A stretch of 64,000 nt of DNA from positions 1,024,501 to 1,088,500 of the forward strand of contig JAPDOI010000020.1 in NCBI GenBank assembly GCA_029168955.1, in the 5' to 3' direction. The notes beneath the pieces were generated by a model that had not been told where the DNA came from, did no database searches, and saw nothing but the letters and a program-made list of their open reading frames with translations. Source of the stretch: Aplectana chamaeleonis (lineage: Eukaryota > Nematoda > Chromadorea > Rhabditida > Cosmocercidae). Positions 11,467-21,794 of this stretch are shown here, one piece after another; position 1 is the stretch's first letter; every line of letters starts with the position of its first letter. Position numbers and translations under genes: made by a program.

Positions 11467-13228
11467 ACACTACCAATGGAGTTGCAGTTGGTGATGCGAC
11501 GCTGCCAATATGGAAGGATTACTTCAGTTCACTACTGAATCGTCCAGCGCCATCAGTACCTGAGCTCCCGCATGTTCAGAGAGCACATTACGATGTCAGT
11601 GAGGAACCGCCGACTGAGTCTGAAGTTTTGGATTGTGTCCGGAAAATGAAGAATGGAAAGGCAGGTGGAGATGACAACATCACTGCTGAAATGCTGAAAG
11701 CTCTTCCTCCGTCTGGGATTCGTGAAATGACCAACACCATCCGTGCCATATGGATGAGCGAAAGGATACCCGATTCGTGGAGACATGCGATCATCGTACC
11801 TCTTCACAAGAAGCTATCCGTCACGGATCCTAAGAACTACAGAGGAATCTCTCTACTTCGTGTCATGTACAAGGTTTTAGAACGTATCATTCTCGAGCGA
11901 CTTATCAAACATCGTGAAGGAACGACCAGAGATGAGCAAGCCGGTTTTCGACCTGGAAGATCGACCATCGACCAAGTGTTCGTCGTGAGAAGAGTAATTG
12001 AATCGTGGCAGCGGTTTTCGAAGCCATTACAGCTTGCTTTTTGGACTTTGAAGCCGCGTTCGACTCTCCTCATCGTGATCGATTGCTCAATGCTCTGCGA
12101 GCAGATGGAGTCCCGGAAAAGTATGTTCGGTTAATCGAGGACATGAACAAAGGAACAACAGCAGCAGTTCGTACACCTGTCGGATTTACGTCAGCCTTCG
12201 AGGTGAAAACAGGAGTAAGGCAAGGAGCCGTTGCAGGACCTTTTCTTTTCAACTTCGCCGTTGATGACATCATGCGTAGAGTTGCAGAACAGTTTCCTGC
12301 GGATGTGATCCTAACACCATCAGGACGCTCCCTTGTCGACCTGGAGTACGCCGACGACATTGTGTTATTCGCTGAAAACAACGCAAAACTACAAAGGATT
12401 GTGAACCTCGTTTCGAAGTATGCCGCAGCCTATGGACTTCGTCTTCGTCCCGACAAATGCAAGCAGATGTGGGTCTCTCAGAGGCCTTCAACTGGAGTTT
12501 GTGTGGACGGACAACGTATCGAACTGGTGGACGATTTCTGTTATTTGGGCTGTTTGCTGAAGAACGATGGTAGTTATGCAGCGGATATTCGACAACGATG
12601 TGCGAAAGCTACGTCTGCATTCAATTCTCTAACCAAGTGTTTGTGGTCTACCACCATCGCGAAGGAAGTCAAGTTGCGCGTCTACCTATCCGCTATTCGC
12701 CCTATCATGATGTACGAATCGGAGACGTGGGCAGCACCGAAAACGCAGATGGAAAGGTTGGATTGCACGGAGAGGAAGCTTTTTAGGCGTTTGCTTGGAT
12801 ATTTCTGGCCGCGTGTATGCCATAACGAAGACCTTTACAAGGAAATCGACGCAGTACATCAACGCTTGACACGAGGGAGGTGCCAGCATCTCCTAACGCC
12901 ATCTCAAGCAGCAATGGAAAGTCGACTTCGACTGCTCGGGCATATACTAAGAAGAACGCCGGATCGTCTCGTACAATACGCTTTAAAAATGCTTCCAAAT
13001 CCTGTGTGGAAACGGCCACCTGGGCGTAGGCGAAAGTTCTGGACGGATGTGGTTAAAGAGGATTTAAAGTCACTCGGCATCGAAAGACAGTTCAGGCGCG
13101 ATGTTTCGTTTCGCAGGAAATGGAATAGTGACAGCTGGATGGAATGTGTTCAAATTGTGGCTGAAGACCGTGAAAAATGGACACGGCTGACTACTAGGAC
13201 GGCACACCTCGGTGAAGATGCGGAATGA
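11448..13228 (+). pseudogene. RTE reverse transcriptase, frameshifted
   Basis: This is the reverse transcriptase portion, in two frames. Frame 11448-12134 carries the start of the polymerase ('IIVPLHKKLSVTDPKNYRGI', 'DEQAGFRPGRSTIDQVF'). Frame 12005-13228 resumes with 'LDFEAAFDSPHRDRLL', 'GVRQGAVAGPFLFNFAV', the catalytic 'YADDIVLFAENN', then the thumb and C-terminal region to TGA 13226-13228. The switch occurs at a T-run near 12038-12042, which has five T here and six in the inverted copy, a one-base slip. The YADD box is intact. Product length without breaks would be typical for RTE elements. Confidence 0.85.
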
Positions 13229-13711
13229 CCGCGTCAGGCGAAAGCCAACCGATTAAGTCAAGTAAGTCAAGTCAGCGAGAGAATCCCTTAGAAACTGCGG
13301 CTGCAGAAGACGAGTACGAGGAATAGTTTATTAGTAGAAATATCCAACAGCAGGCACACCAGAGGAGAACACCAGAGCACAGCTAACATACTTAGTGTTA
13401 GATCTACTCGCCTCTTATACGGCTTGTTTTCCCGCTAGACCACATAGATCAGTAGACAGAACAACGAGAAATACTCAACGTGGGCGGTCACGGGCCACAT
13501 GACTGCCGATAACGCATCCCCTAATTGCAGAGGTCAAACGCGGTGTCCAGACGGCCCCAACATTCTCATGAAACGAAATGACTTTATTCTGTAATGTACT
13601 GCCCATTCTGAGAAAAGACTTTTTGTCATCTTTCAGGCAGCGTCATAATTCCGCTTTCGTGAAACCTCTGGTTTTTATCAGCAAAAACTGCACCAGGTAC
13701 GATTTGACATC

Positions 13712-16700
13712 TTGACTTACTTGACTTAATCGGTTGGCTTTCGCCTGACGCGGTCATTCCGCATCTTCACCGAGGTGTGCCGTCCTAGTAGTCAGCCGTG
13801 TCCATTTTTCACGGTCTTCAGCCACAATTTGAACACATTCCATCCAGCTGTCACTATTCCATTTCCTGCGAAACGAAACATCGCGCCTGAACTGTCTTTC
13901 GATGCCGAGTGACTTTAAATCCTCTTTAACCACATCCGTCCAGAACTTTCGCCTACGCCCAGGTGGCCGTTTCCAGACAGGATTTGGAAGCATTTTTAAA
14001 GCGTGTTGTACGAGACGATCCGGCGTTCTTCTTAGTATATGCCCGAGCAGTCCAAGTCGACTTTCCATTGCTGCTTGAGGTGGCGTTAGGAGATGCTGGC
14101 ACCTCCTCGTGTCAAGCGTTGATGTACTGCGTCGATTTCCTTGTAAAGGTCTTCGTTATGGCATACACGCGGCCAGAAATATCCAAGCAAACGCCTAAAA
14201 CCTTCCCCTCCGTGCAATCCAACCTTTCCATCTGCGTTTTCGGTGCTGCCCACGTCTCCGATCCGTACATCATGATAGGGCGAATAGCGGATAGGTAGAC
14301 GCGCAACTTGACTTCCTTCGCGATGGTGGTAGACCACAAACACTTGGTTAGAGAATTGAATGCAGACGTAGCTTTCGCACATCGTTGTCGAATATCCGCT
14401 GCATAACTACCATCGTTCTTCAGCAAACAGCCCAAATAACAGAAATCGTCCACCAGTTCGATACGTTGTCCGTCCACACAAACTCCAGTTGAAGGCCTCT
14501 GAGAGACCCACATCTGCTTGCATTTGTCGGGACGAAGACGAAGTCCATAGGCTGCGGCATACTTCGAAACGAGGTTCACAATCCTTTGCAGTTTTGCGTT
14601 GTTTTCAGCGAATAACACAATGTCGTCGGCGTACTCCAGGTCGACAAGGGAGCGTCCTGATGGTGTTAAGATCACATCCGCAGGAAACTGTTCTGCAACT
14701 CTACGCATGATGTCATCAACGGCGAAGTTGAAAAGAAAGGTCCTGCAACGGCTCCTTGCCTTACTCCTGTTTTCACCTCGAAAGCTGACGTAAATCCGAC
14801 AGGTGTACGAACTGCTGCTGTTGTTCCTTTGTTCATGTCCTCGATTAACCGAACATACTTTTCCGGGACTCCATCTGCTCGCAGAGCATTGAGCAATCGA
14901 TCACGATGAGGAGAGTCGAACGCGGCTTCAAAGTCCAAAAAAGCAAGCTGTAATGGCTTCGAAAACCGCTGCCACGATTCAATTACTCTTCTCACGACGA
15001 ACACTTGGTCGATGGTCGATCTTCCAGGTCGAAAACCGGCTTGCTCATCTCTGGTCGTTCCTTCACGATGTTTGATAAGTCGCTCGAGAATGATACGTTC
15101 TACAACCTCGTACATGACACGAAGTAGAGATTCCTCTGTAGTTCTTAGGATCCGTGACGGATAGCTTCTTGTGAAGAGGTACGATGATCGCATGTCTCCA
15201 CGAATCGGGTATCCTTTCGCTCATCTATATGGCACGGATGGTGTTGGTCATTTCACGAATCCCAGACGGAGGAAGAGCTTCAGCATTTCAGCAGTGATGT
15301 TGTCATCTCCACCTGCCTTTCCATTCTTCATTTTCCGGACACAATCCAAAACTTCAGACTCAGTCGGCGGTTCCTCACTGACATCGTAATGTGCTCTCTG
15401 AACATGCGGGAGCTCAGGTACTGATGGCGCTGGACGATTCAGTAGTGAACTGAAGTAATCGCTTCCATATTGGCAGCGTCGCATCACCAACTGCAACTCC
15501 ATTGGTAGTGTTCAAGACAGGAGAACATCTCTTCATCTTCCCGCTATACTGTCGCAGCAACGTGTAGGCTTTCCTCGGATTCTTCTCCTCCCAAGCCTTC
15601 TCGAACTCCTTAGCTCTACACGTCCACTCTCGTTCGCGGTCACTTTGAAGCTGCCGACGCAACTTCCTCCTCAGACGCTTCTCCTCCACGAAGTTTCCTG
15701 CAGTTCGGAGAGCACATACTCTGTTGTAGGTAGATGTTGTTTCTTCTGAGACGTAGGCGAACTTCTTCTTAGGCTGTACAACCGGGAGTGCCTCTTTCGA
15801 AGCGTCCTGGATGCATTAGACAAAAGAATCCGCGTCGCAAAGTTTCCTCTTAGTCCGTACTCCGATGTGAATAGAAACGCGTTGTCGGAAATTCCTTCTG
15901 CACTCTTCATCTCTGAGACTTGTCATGTCAATCCTCTGGAGAGGCTGAGCCCCTCGCTTCCTCTTATGAATCCTCGCAGTGAAGTTCAACAGAACAGGAC
16001 GGTGATCCGAATCGAATGCGACATCCCACACAGCTCTAGATCTTCGAATGTCCGATACTGGAATATTCCTCGTCAGGACATAGTCAAGCTGTAGTTTCAA
16101 AGTTGTCATCTTCCGCTTCCGCTGCTCTTCTGGAGATAGCCGGGTTGGTCCCTGCCACGTAAGCTGATGGCGGCGATGATTCCGCTGGAATGGCGATGCA
16201 GGAATCAGACCGCTGCGTTCACAAAGTCGACAAGGCGGTAGCCATTGTCCGATGTTTGCTCCACTGGGTAGAACCATTTACCGAGTACTTCCGGATTCCT
16301 GACCAAGTCCCCTCTTCGCATTTGCGTCAATCCCCACGACAACAGCATGTTGACAAGGTATCCTGGCCAGCAGCGTATTGAGTTCCTCATAAAACGCATC
16401 CTTCGAATTGTCTTCGGCGGTTTCAGTGGGCGCATGAGCACTCACTATCCACAGATTGAATCCTCTGTGATCCCGCAGTCGTACGAATGCATTCCGACAC
16501 GACGTTGAGCCGAACTCCTTGACCATACCATTGAAATCCTTCCTTACAGCTATTGCACAGCCTCCCACTCTCCTATCGTCAGCGTTACCGCAGTAGATGG
16601 TGTACTCTCCGACGCTGATGACGGGTCTATCCTTGAGGCAGGTTTCCTGCAAAGCAGCAAACGGTGCATGGAAATAGCTCAGAAGTCTGGATAGCGCAGT

Positions 16701-16986
16701 TTTTTGGATATCACTCGACAGCGATCGACAGTTCAGGGTGGCGAAATTGTGGCTTGTGGCCAAAGACTCCATGACTCCCTAGGTACGGATCCTAAGGTGT
16801 TATGGACCAGAGGCCTTAGTGTGCCGGACGGCGACACCTTTATGCAATGTGCGGGATACTTTCGCGATATAGTTGTGCACGCTATATCGCTCGAACGTTC
16901 CCTGTGTACACTCAAACGTCTGCTGGGTTCAGTAGAAGCAGGGGCACCAACGAGCAGGTACCAACAGACTTGTATACACACCCCCT
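13712..16986 (-). mobile_element. Full-length RTE retrotransposon (minus copy)
   Basis: This 3.28-kb element is near-identical to 9991-13273 but inverted, so the two lie 3' end to 3' end about 440 bp apart. It has its own target duplication, 'cgatttgacatc', at 13700-13711 and 16987-16998, showing an independent insertion rather than a duplication of the first copy. It inserted in the left arm of the palindromic mariner, splitting the transposase tail after 'FINDNDVK'. The 5' end is at 16986 and the TCAAGTAAGTCAAG tail is at 13712. Confidence 0.9.
13754..16772 (-). pseudogene. RTE endonuclease-reverse transcriptase, multiply frameshifted
   Basis: The same polyprotein as the plus copy, read on the minus strand from ATG 16772 ('MESLATSHNFATLNCR'). 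Endonuclease pieces are 16278-16772 and 15816-16277; a base gained near 16290 breaks the frame. The connector and reverse transcriptase are at 15414-15689, 15248-15502, 14672-15193 and 14112-14708, and the C-terminus is 13754-14068. Compared with the plus copy it lost two bases near 15127 (TCTCTCTAC to TCTCTAC) and one T near 14738. It keeps correct frame at both places where the plus copy is broken. The YADD box is intact. Neither copy can make the full protein. Confidence 0.85.
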
Positions 16987-16998
16987 CGATTTGACATC

Positions 16999-17362
16999 AT
17001 TATCATTAATGAAATTTTTACCATTCAAGGAGCTTTGCAAAGATCCAAATACAATGTAATCAGAGGGTGCAAGGTCAGGACTATGTATATGGTAGATGTA
17101 GCGAAGCATCCCAACCAAGCGACGAATCGAGAAATCGAAAAGATGTTGTATTTTATTATGACAATGCAAGGCCACACACATATTTAGTCACTCGGCAAAC
17201 ATTATTGGAGCTTATTGCCACATCCACCATATATTCCTGACTTCACACCATCTAATTACTTTTTATTTCGATCTTTTCGGAACTTCTTGAATGGTAAAAA
17301 TTTTATTAATGATATTGATGTCAAATAGTACCTGGTGCAGTTTTTTTGCCCATAAAAACCAG
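16999..17362. pseudogene. Centre of the mariner palindrome: opposed transposase 3' ends
   Basis: On the minus strand (about 16999-17125) the block 'HSPDLAPSDYIVF' to 'LNGKNFINDNDVK' is readable. On the plus strand (about 17130-17350) the sequence reads 'YDNARPHTYLVTRQTLLEL', then after a shift 'LLPHPPYIPDFTPSNYFLF' and 'LNGKNFINDIDVK'. The two arms are diverged inverted copies of the same segment. The third catalytic Asp is replaced by Asn in the plus arm (SNY for SDY). The junction lies around 17125. Confidence 0.75.
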
Positions 17363-19212
17363 GGGCGGTAGTAATTTGACTTTGAGTCAGAATTGAGAGT
17401 GATGAGCATCTTATATTGATGTGGAACTAATGGCTGTCCAAATGAAGAACCATCGCAATGTTAATGAGCAGATGTCAAGTTGTTGGCAAAACTAGCAGAG
17501 TTGACAGCCTGCGAACCACACCAATGCATTCGATGTTACGAGAACAGCGCGACATTGCACTGCGCCATTGTGCCCAACGGTCTATCGCTGATAAAGTGGA
17601 TGAAATTATTCGCCACTGAAGGCAATGCATGACAACTACAAGGCCGGGGTTCGATCCACTGCCTGTACTAGCGGAATGGGAGATCGCTCACTTAAAAAGA
17701 GCGTTCGTAGATTTTGAATCAAAGAATTGAACAACCTTAAGAAATTTCGAATAAACTGCTCTCCCGGAATTTATTCTTTCCGGATATATTTAGTGGATGA
17801 AAGCTCCGAAGAAGTCCGCTGGATTTTTTTTTGAATTGACGATTAAATTCGAAAATCAGACTTATGTTCAATTCCAAAGTGGCTGAAAGTTTTATCCGAT
17901 TATTAAAGCCGAATTCTTGATTAATTTTCGAATTATAAAGAGATCCAATGCAACTTTTTCTTGCTTGCTTATCATTGAAATGTCGCGTCCTGTTCAATTT
18001 TAGAAAGCCAAATTACAGTAGCCACCTTTTGAAGAAAAAGGGCAGCCCTACTTGGGGCAAACAACAGCCCAGTTCTCGTTAGTTTCCTGATTTGAATTTT
18101 TCCCAAGTTTTTTATATAGTATTGTACAATATGTTACGCAAATTTTAGGCCAACTTTGCTACAGCAATTTTCAGTATTGCAGCAGATTTCTTCCCCTGCA
18201 ATAGATCTGCTGAAACGACGACGGCGGCCCAACGATTCCAAACTTCGAGTTTTAAATGTTCATGCATTACGGAATCGATACGTATGCTCCTTCGATAAAT
18301 TAGGTACATATAGGGCGATGTGAAGATACCTATTGGTACTAGAAATGTCTTCTTTTCACTATTGTTTCCTAGCACATTAGCTGAAAGATTTAGAAAAAGT
18401 CCAGAAATTCTCGTCTGCTGAATTTTGCCCCGTAGCCATTCAGTTAAGGCAAAAAAGTATAGAAAATGCTTCTCGATTACTTGTGCAATTGATACGAAAC
18501 ACTGCATAGCAGGTATGGCGCGCGCGATGATTCTTGCCGCAGGTCCGGCGCGCGCGACGTTTCAGTGAATTGATTGCAAATGTAGTTCACCTCAAAAGCA
18601 AAGCGATTCCGGGGAAAAAGTGGTCGCAAGCCATATCCATAAATTGCAATTTGAACCTTGAATACGCCTAGGTTTTAAAAAATTGAAGAGAAAACTGAAT
18701 GTGCAACAAGATTCCCTTTTTCGAGAAATCGAACCCTTTTTCACCAATTTATTCAATTTCCTTCGTTTTAACAAAACATAGCTCCGGTATTGTAATCGAA
18801 AACTGATAAACTAGGCTTCACTCAAAATAAAATGGTCTTATTTCACCTCTAACTGTCTTGGTTTACCTCCGTCTCAAAATTTGAACGGGAGTTTTAAATG
18901 TACTCGGAGGACATTTTGCTCAGGTCCAATTGAAATCTATGTGTCTCGCCCGCCGCCGCACTATTTCTTGTGCTCTGGCCACCCTGCAATCAGCGACAGC
19001 CACCTGTCGCTGATGTTTTCCAATCAGTGTCATCCATACATTTGATGATGAAGTGTCGCTGATTTGGAACAGAGTTGCTCATTAAGAGTTGGCGCTTCTA
19101 TGAGGGCATTCCCAGGTCACAACCAGCGTGTTTGAGTTTGTGTAAGATTAAAGATAAGATGCAACTCAAATTGAAGATCTAAGTTGCATATTAAGCCAAA
19201 TTACTACCGCCC
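17363..19212. mobile_element. 1.85 kb non-autonomous element, CAG target duplication (PIF/Harbinger-like)
   Basis: It starts 'gggcggtagtaatttgactt' and ends with the complement of 'gggcggtagtaatttggctt'. It is flanked by CAG at 17360-17362 and 19213-19215. Removing it together with one CAG restores the mariner codons AAA AAC CAG AAG TTT, confirming the boundaries. The terminus is the same as at 3233-5236 (GGGYGGTAGTAA). There is no transposase frame. An AT-rich stretch at about 17700-18000 with TTCGAAT-like repeats lies inside. Confidence 0.8.
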
Positions 19213-19368
19213 CAGAAGTTTTGCGAACGTGGAATTAAGATGCTGCCAGAAAGATGGCAATTGGTCATTACTCAGAATGGGCAGTGAATGAAGTTATTTC
19301 GTTCCACGAAAAAAAAAACATTGACATTTTTTTCTGAAAAACTGCATTTACTTAGTTGCCGACCAAAT

Positions 19369-19743
19369 ATTTATATTTATTTGCACTGTAGGTGCGCCAT
19401 CGACATTGATAAAGGAACAGTGGAGCGCCTTTGGCACTTGAAGAGCGAACAATGAAAGAACGAAAAAAATATATAAGAGACCAGCAATATGCGCAAAAGA
19501 GAGAGGATAATTAGGTTCTGCTCTTTCCAGACCACCGAAAATAGAGTAGCGTTTTTCCAGATGTGTAGCTACCTTCACCAAGTAATTGGTATCTTTTTTA
19601 GTTAGTTCGGCAACTAGCGATTCCTTCCAAAGAAAGTTTAACCATCTGTATCGTGGTATATAGGTATGATAAAGCATTGTATGAGACAGGATACGGCCGG
19701 CCTCGGCAACGCAGGTAACCGAAACTATTCTGGAGCGGGCCAA
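19369..19743 (-). CDS. Possible membrane-protein exon fragment
   Basis: An open minus-strand frame contains one clear hydrophobic stretch ('AGLLYIFFVLSLFALQV') preceded by charged sequence ('KRYSIFGGLERAEPNYPLSF'). The arrangement, a soluble lobe then 'PLSFAHIAGLLYIFF', recalls the last transmembrane segment of ionotropic glutamate-receptor-type proteins, but this is a weak resemblance. The frame runs on into the mariner terminal repeat at 19348-19368, where it stops, so any real exon was truncated by or spliced upstream of that insertion. No convincing acceptor or start is seen. It could be chance. Confidence 0.2.
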
Positions 19744-20089
19744 TTCAGGTGCCTCTTTGATCTGTTACGAACCTCAGGATTATCCTGAAGAATAGTGCAC
19801 ATTACAAATGAATTCAAAAACTTAAAAAAAAAGAAGTTAAAATTTGAAAATGAAATGAAAGATTAGAAACAGAAAATGCCAAGTAAATGGTTAAATAATA
19901 AATAAAGATTATTCTAAGGAGAAGTAAAACTAAAAAAAGCAAGAAAAAAAACAAAGTTTGGACAAATTCTTAGTCTCTGATTCCGATGCGTAACTTCGTT
20001 GTGAGGTACACTTTTTGAGCCCCTTAACTCTCCTGATTTTGGAAGGGGAGGGAAATCCAGGGGTAGGCGCGAAGTTTGTTGGGTGAGAA
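19744..20089. other. Unassigned interval, purine-rich
   Basis: A/G-rich plus strand with homopurine runs around 19820-19960. No gene or terminal repeats seen. Confidence 0.35.
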
Positions 20090-20235
20090 AACAAAGGCGC
20101 GGGAAAACTTTCTTCAGACTGATTTTAGGCGAGTGCAAAGTGCATACTTGAATTTTACGTCCTAAGTGGTTCTAGAAAAGTACATTTCATCCGAAATGGC
20201 CAGGCTGACTAAAAGTAGTGGCATTGTTAGTGGAA
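20090..20235 (+). repeat. Dispersed repeat, copy 2 (see 1640-1765)
   Basis: Shares 'ggttctagaaaagtac' and 'cgaaatggccaggctgac' with the copy near the left end of the window, in the same orientation. Class unknown. Confidence 0.5.
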
Positions 20236-20334
20236 ATACGCAACCGCAATACCGTTGTAAAGGACTGTATATAAGGTAAAACCAATCCAATTTTCTGCCG
20301 GTGTTTGAAAGAGTATGGCAGTCTACGGCAGCTA

Positions 20335-20560
20335 AGGCCTATCCAAATGAGACTGTCCGTCGACGCGGTCGGCGTACGTGTCGAGCGGCCGTTGGCAAGG
20401 CATTTCCCGGGCGAGTATTTCCGCGGCTGTTAACAGCTATTACTCGCTATGCGTATCATATTCCTGATAATCGATTTAGAAGTTCAAAAATGCCTTGGCG
20501 ACGGCCGCTCGACATGCACGCAGACCGCATGGGCGGACGATTCCATTCGGCCAGGCCTCA
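20335..20560. mobile_element. GC-rich palindromic MITE, family B copy 1
   Basis: Arms of about 55 bp: left 20345-20400 ('gactgtccgtcgacgcggtc', then TGTCGAGCGGCCG), right 20490-20545 as the inverted match. Related termini occur at 28858-29075, 43366-43597 and 45735-45795. The continuous frame 20301-20705 is a by-product of this GC-rich repeat. Confidence 0.6.
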
Positions 20561-20694
20561 TTTGGGATCAGGGTTCGGCGTGAGGTGTGATGTATCACAG
20601 AGGGGGGGTCGGACCTCCGACCAACCAAGAGTCAAGATGGACTTCTATCAGGGAAGGGGGGGATTGGAGAGCCATACCGTTAGTATAAAAAATG

Positions 20695-20885
20695 ACGGCG
20701 ACTAGAAACGGCAAAATGAGATCACAATGAGATGTCGAAATGAAACTGGAGATCGAATTGAGAGGGCGAAATGAGACTGGAGGCTAAAAAAGAAACTGAT
20801 GAGGGAACGAAACAGCTATGCAGAACAAATGAGGCAGGATATCAAATGGAGATGTGAAAATGAGGCAGGCACTCTCAAGAAGAGA
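20695..20885 (+). repeat. Purine-rich degenerate minisatellite
   Basis: Irregular repetition of units like 'gaaatgagactggag' and 'gagatgtgaaaatgaggca', roughly 18-24 bp apart. Almost all purine on the plus strand. No coding signal. Confidence 0.5.
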
Positions 20886-21315
20886 TGACAATTCACTGGT
20901 GGAGAAAGCATGCAAGGCAACAGGCAACAGTAGCTTGGCCATCTTTAATGATTCCGACATGGAGTAGGAGTCGTGGCCAGGTAAAGTGTGTCACCGAAGC
21001 GCTCTTGGATATGTCAGCAGCATTGGTGTCGAGTACTCGTTGCCATCGAGGCCATCACAAGCGGACTATCCTGTCAACGAAATGGCACAGTTATTCTGGG
21101 AACTTCGTAATCTAAGATGCATTTTTAGGCGATTTGGGATTCACAGGTTCAGTCCCGCCAAAGGTGTAAATTGTTGCGAGGCTGTAAAACGATGGATAGT
21201 CGGCTGTTACAAAAGAGCATTGTTAACTGGGATATTTATTGCAATTTCCTCCATGAAATCACTTTGTTAGGCCACAAACAGGGTGTGATCTCGCTTGAAG
21301 CACAAGATTTTTTTT

Positions 21316-21698
21316 GTGCCCTGAGGGCACATAGGTGCAGTTTCGGGCATGAAAACCGCATTTAGTATATGGCTGTCCAGATGTGGAAAAGTACTCAAAA
21401 TTTCATGGACGCAGCTTTAAGCAGCCGAACACCGTTACATAGAGAGGGCTCCATGAAGAAATGTTCAAGTCCGCGATTTGTAGCAACGCGAAACTCCCTA
21501 ATTAAAAATTCGATTAATACTTGTAAATATTTCACAACAATCGCAGACTTGAACATTTTTTCATGGAGGCCTCTCTATGTAGCGGTATTCGGCTTGAAGC
21601 TGCGTCCACGAAATTTTGCGTGCGTTTTCACATCTGGACAGCCATATACTAAATACGGTTTTCATGCCCGAAACTGCACCTATGTGCCCTCAGGGCAC
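21316..21698. repeat. Foldback element, arms about 155 bp
   Basis: Left arm 21316-21470 ('gtgccctgagggcacatagg' onward) and right arm 21545-21698 are inverted copies with a loop of about 75 bp. The outermost 16 bp is itself a palindrome (GTGCCCTGAGGGCAC). No frame of interest. Confidence 0.75.
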
Positions 21699-21794
21699 TA
21701 ATAAATGTTCAGACGCTGAACAAACATAAGGTGTTATCGGCGCTGGATCATGACCTGAAAATACGCGCTTTTCATTCTTCACGTAGTAAATTAA

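Larger units (their letters stand above)
9991..13273 (+). mobile_element. Full-length RTE-clade non-LTR retrotransposon (plus copy)
   Basis: This 3.28-kb element is bounded by an 11-bp target duplication, 'agcgagagaat', at 9980-9990 and 13274-13284. It begins 'gggggtgtatacaag' with a 5' leader of about 213 bp, encodes an endonuclease domain followed by reverse transcriptase, and ends with the short direct repeat AAGTCAAGT, typical of RTE 3' tails rather than poly(A). It inserted into the solo LTR. The single polyprotein is broken by two frameshifts, so this copy is not autonomous. It is extremely similar to the inverted copy at 13712-16986. Confidence 0.9.
9916..13562. mobile_element. Solo LTR (about 353 bp) split by an RTE insertion
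   Basis: The LTR starts TGTTG at 9916 and ends CAACA at 13562, a matched inverted terminus. It is flanked by the 5-bp duplication TTCTC (9911-9915 and 13563-13567). Its sequence is 9916-9990 joined to 13285-13562; the middle is the full-length RTE and one copy of that element's own duplication. No internal gag/pol region is present, so this is the recombination remnant of an LTR retrotransposon. The orientation and the superfamily (Ty3 or BEL/Pao) cannot be told from the LTR alone. Confidence 0.75.
9857..19367. mobile_element. Palindromic mariner derivative holding four nested insertions
   Basis: The outer ends are mariner-like inverted repeats, 'ttggattggcaactaa' at 9857 and the complement of 'ttggtcggcaactaag' at about 19352-19367, each bordered by TA. 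Removing the insertions at 9916-13562, 13712-16986 and 17363-19212 leaves roughly 1.1 kb. Both arms encode the C-terminal part of a mariner transposase pointing outwards. The left arm (minus strand) reads 'HSPDLAPSDYIVFGSLQS' and 'GKNFINDNDVK', and after the RTE 'GIMTLPER'. The right arm (plus) reads 'GKNFINDIDVK', then after its insertion 'ERGIKMLPERWQ'. The right arm also keeps 'YDNARPHTYLVTRQTLLEL'; the left arm starts just after this. It has no functional transposase. Confidence 0.7.

Noticed and set aside
9991..16986. The RTE pair as one assembly or segmental duplication artefact
   Set aside because: Each copy has its own, different target-site duplication and different frameshifts, which fits two insertions.
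17640..17680. tRNA-like B box (ggggttcgatccac)
   Set aside because: The T-arm stem does not pair well and no A box, anticodon arm or acceptor stem can be laid out upstream.
20301..20705. 134-residue open frame as a gene
   Set aside because: It reads through a GC-rich palindromic MITE and the following repeat; composition explains the openness.
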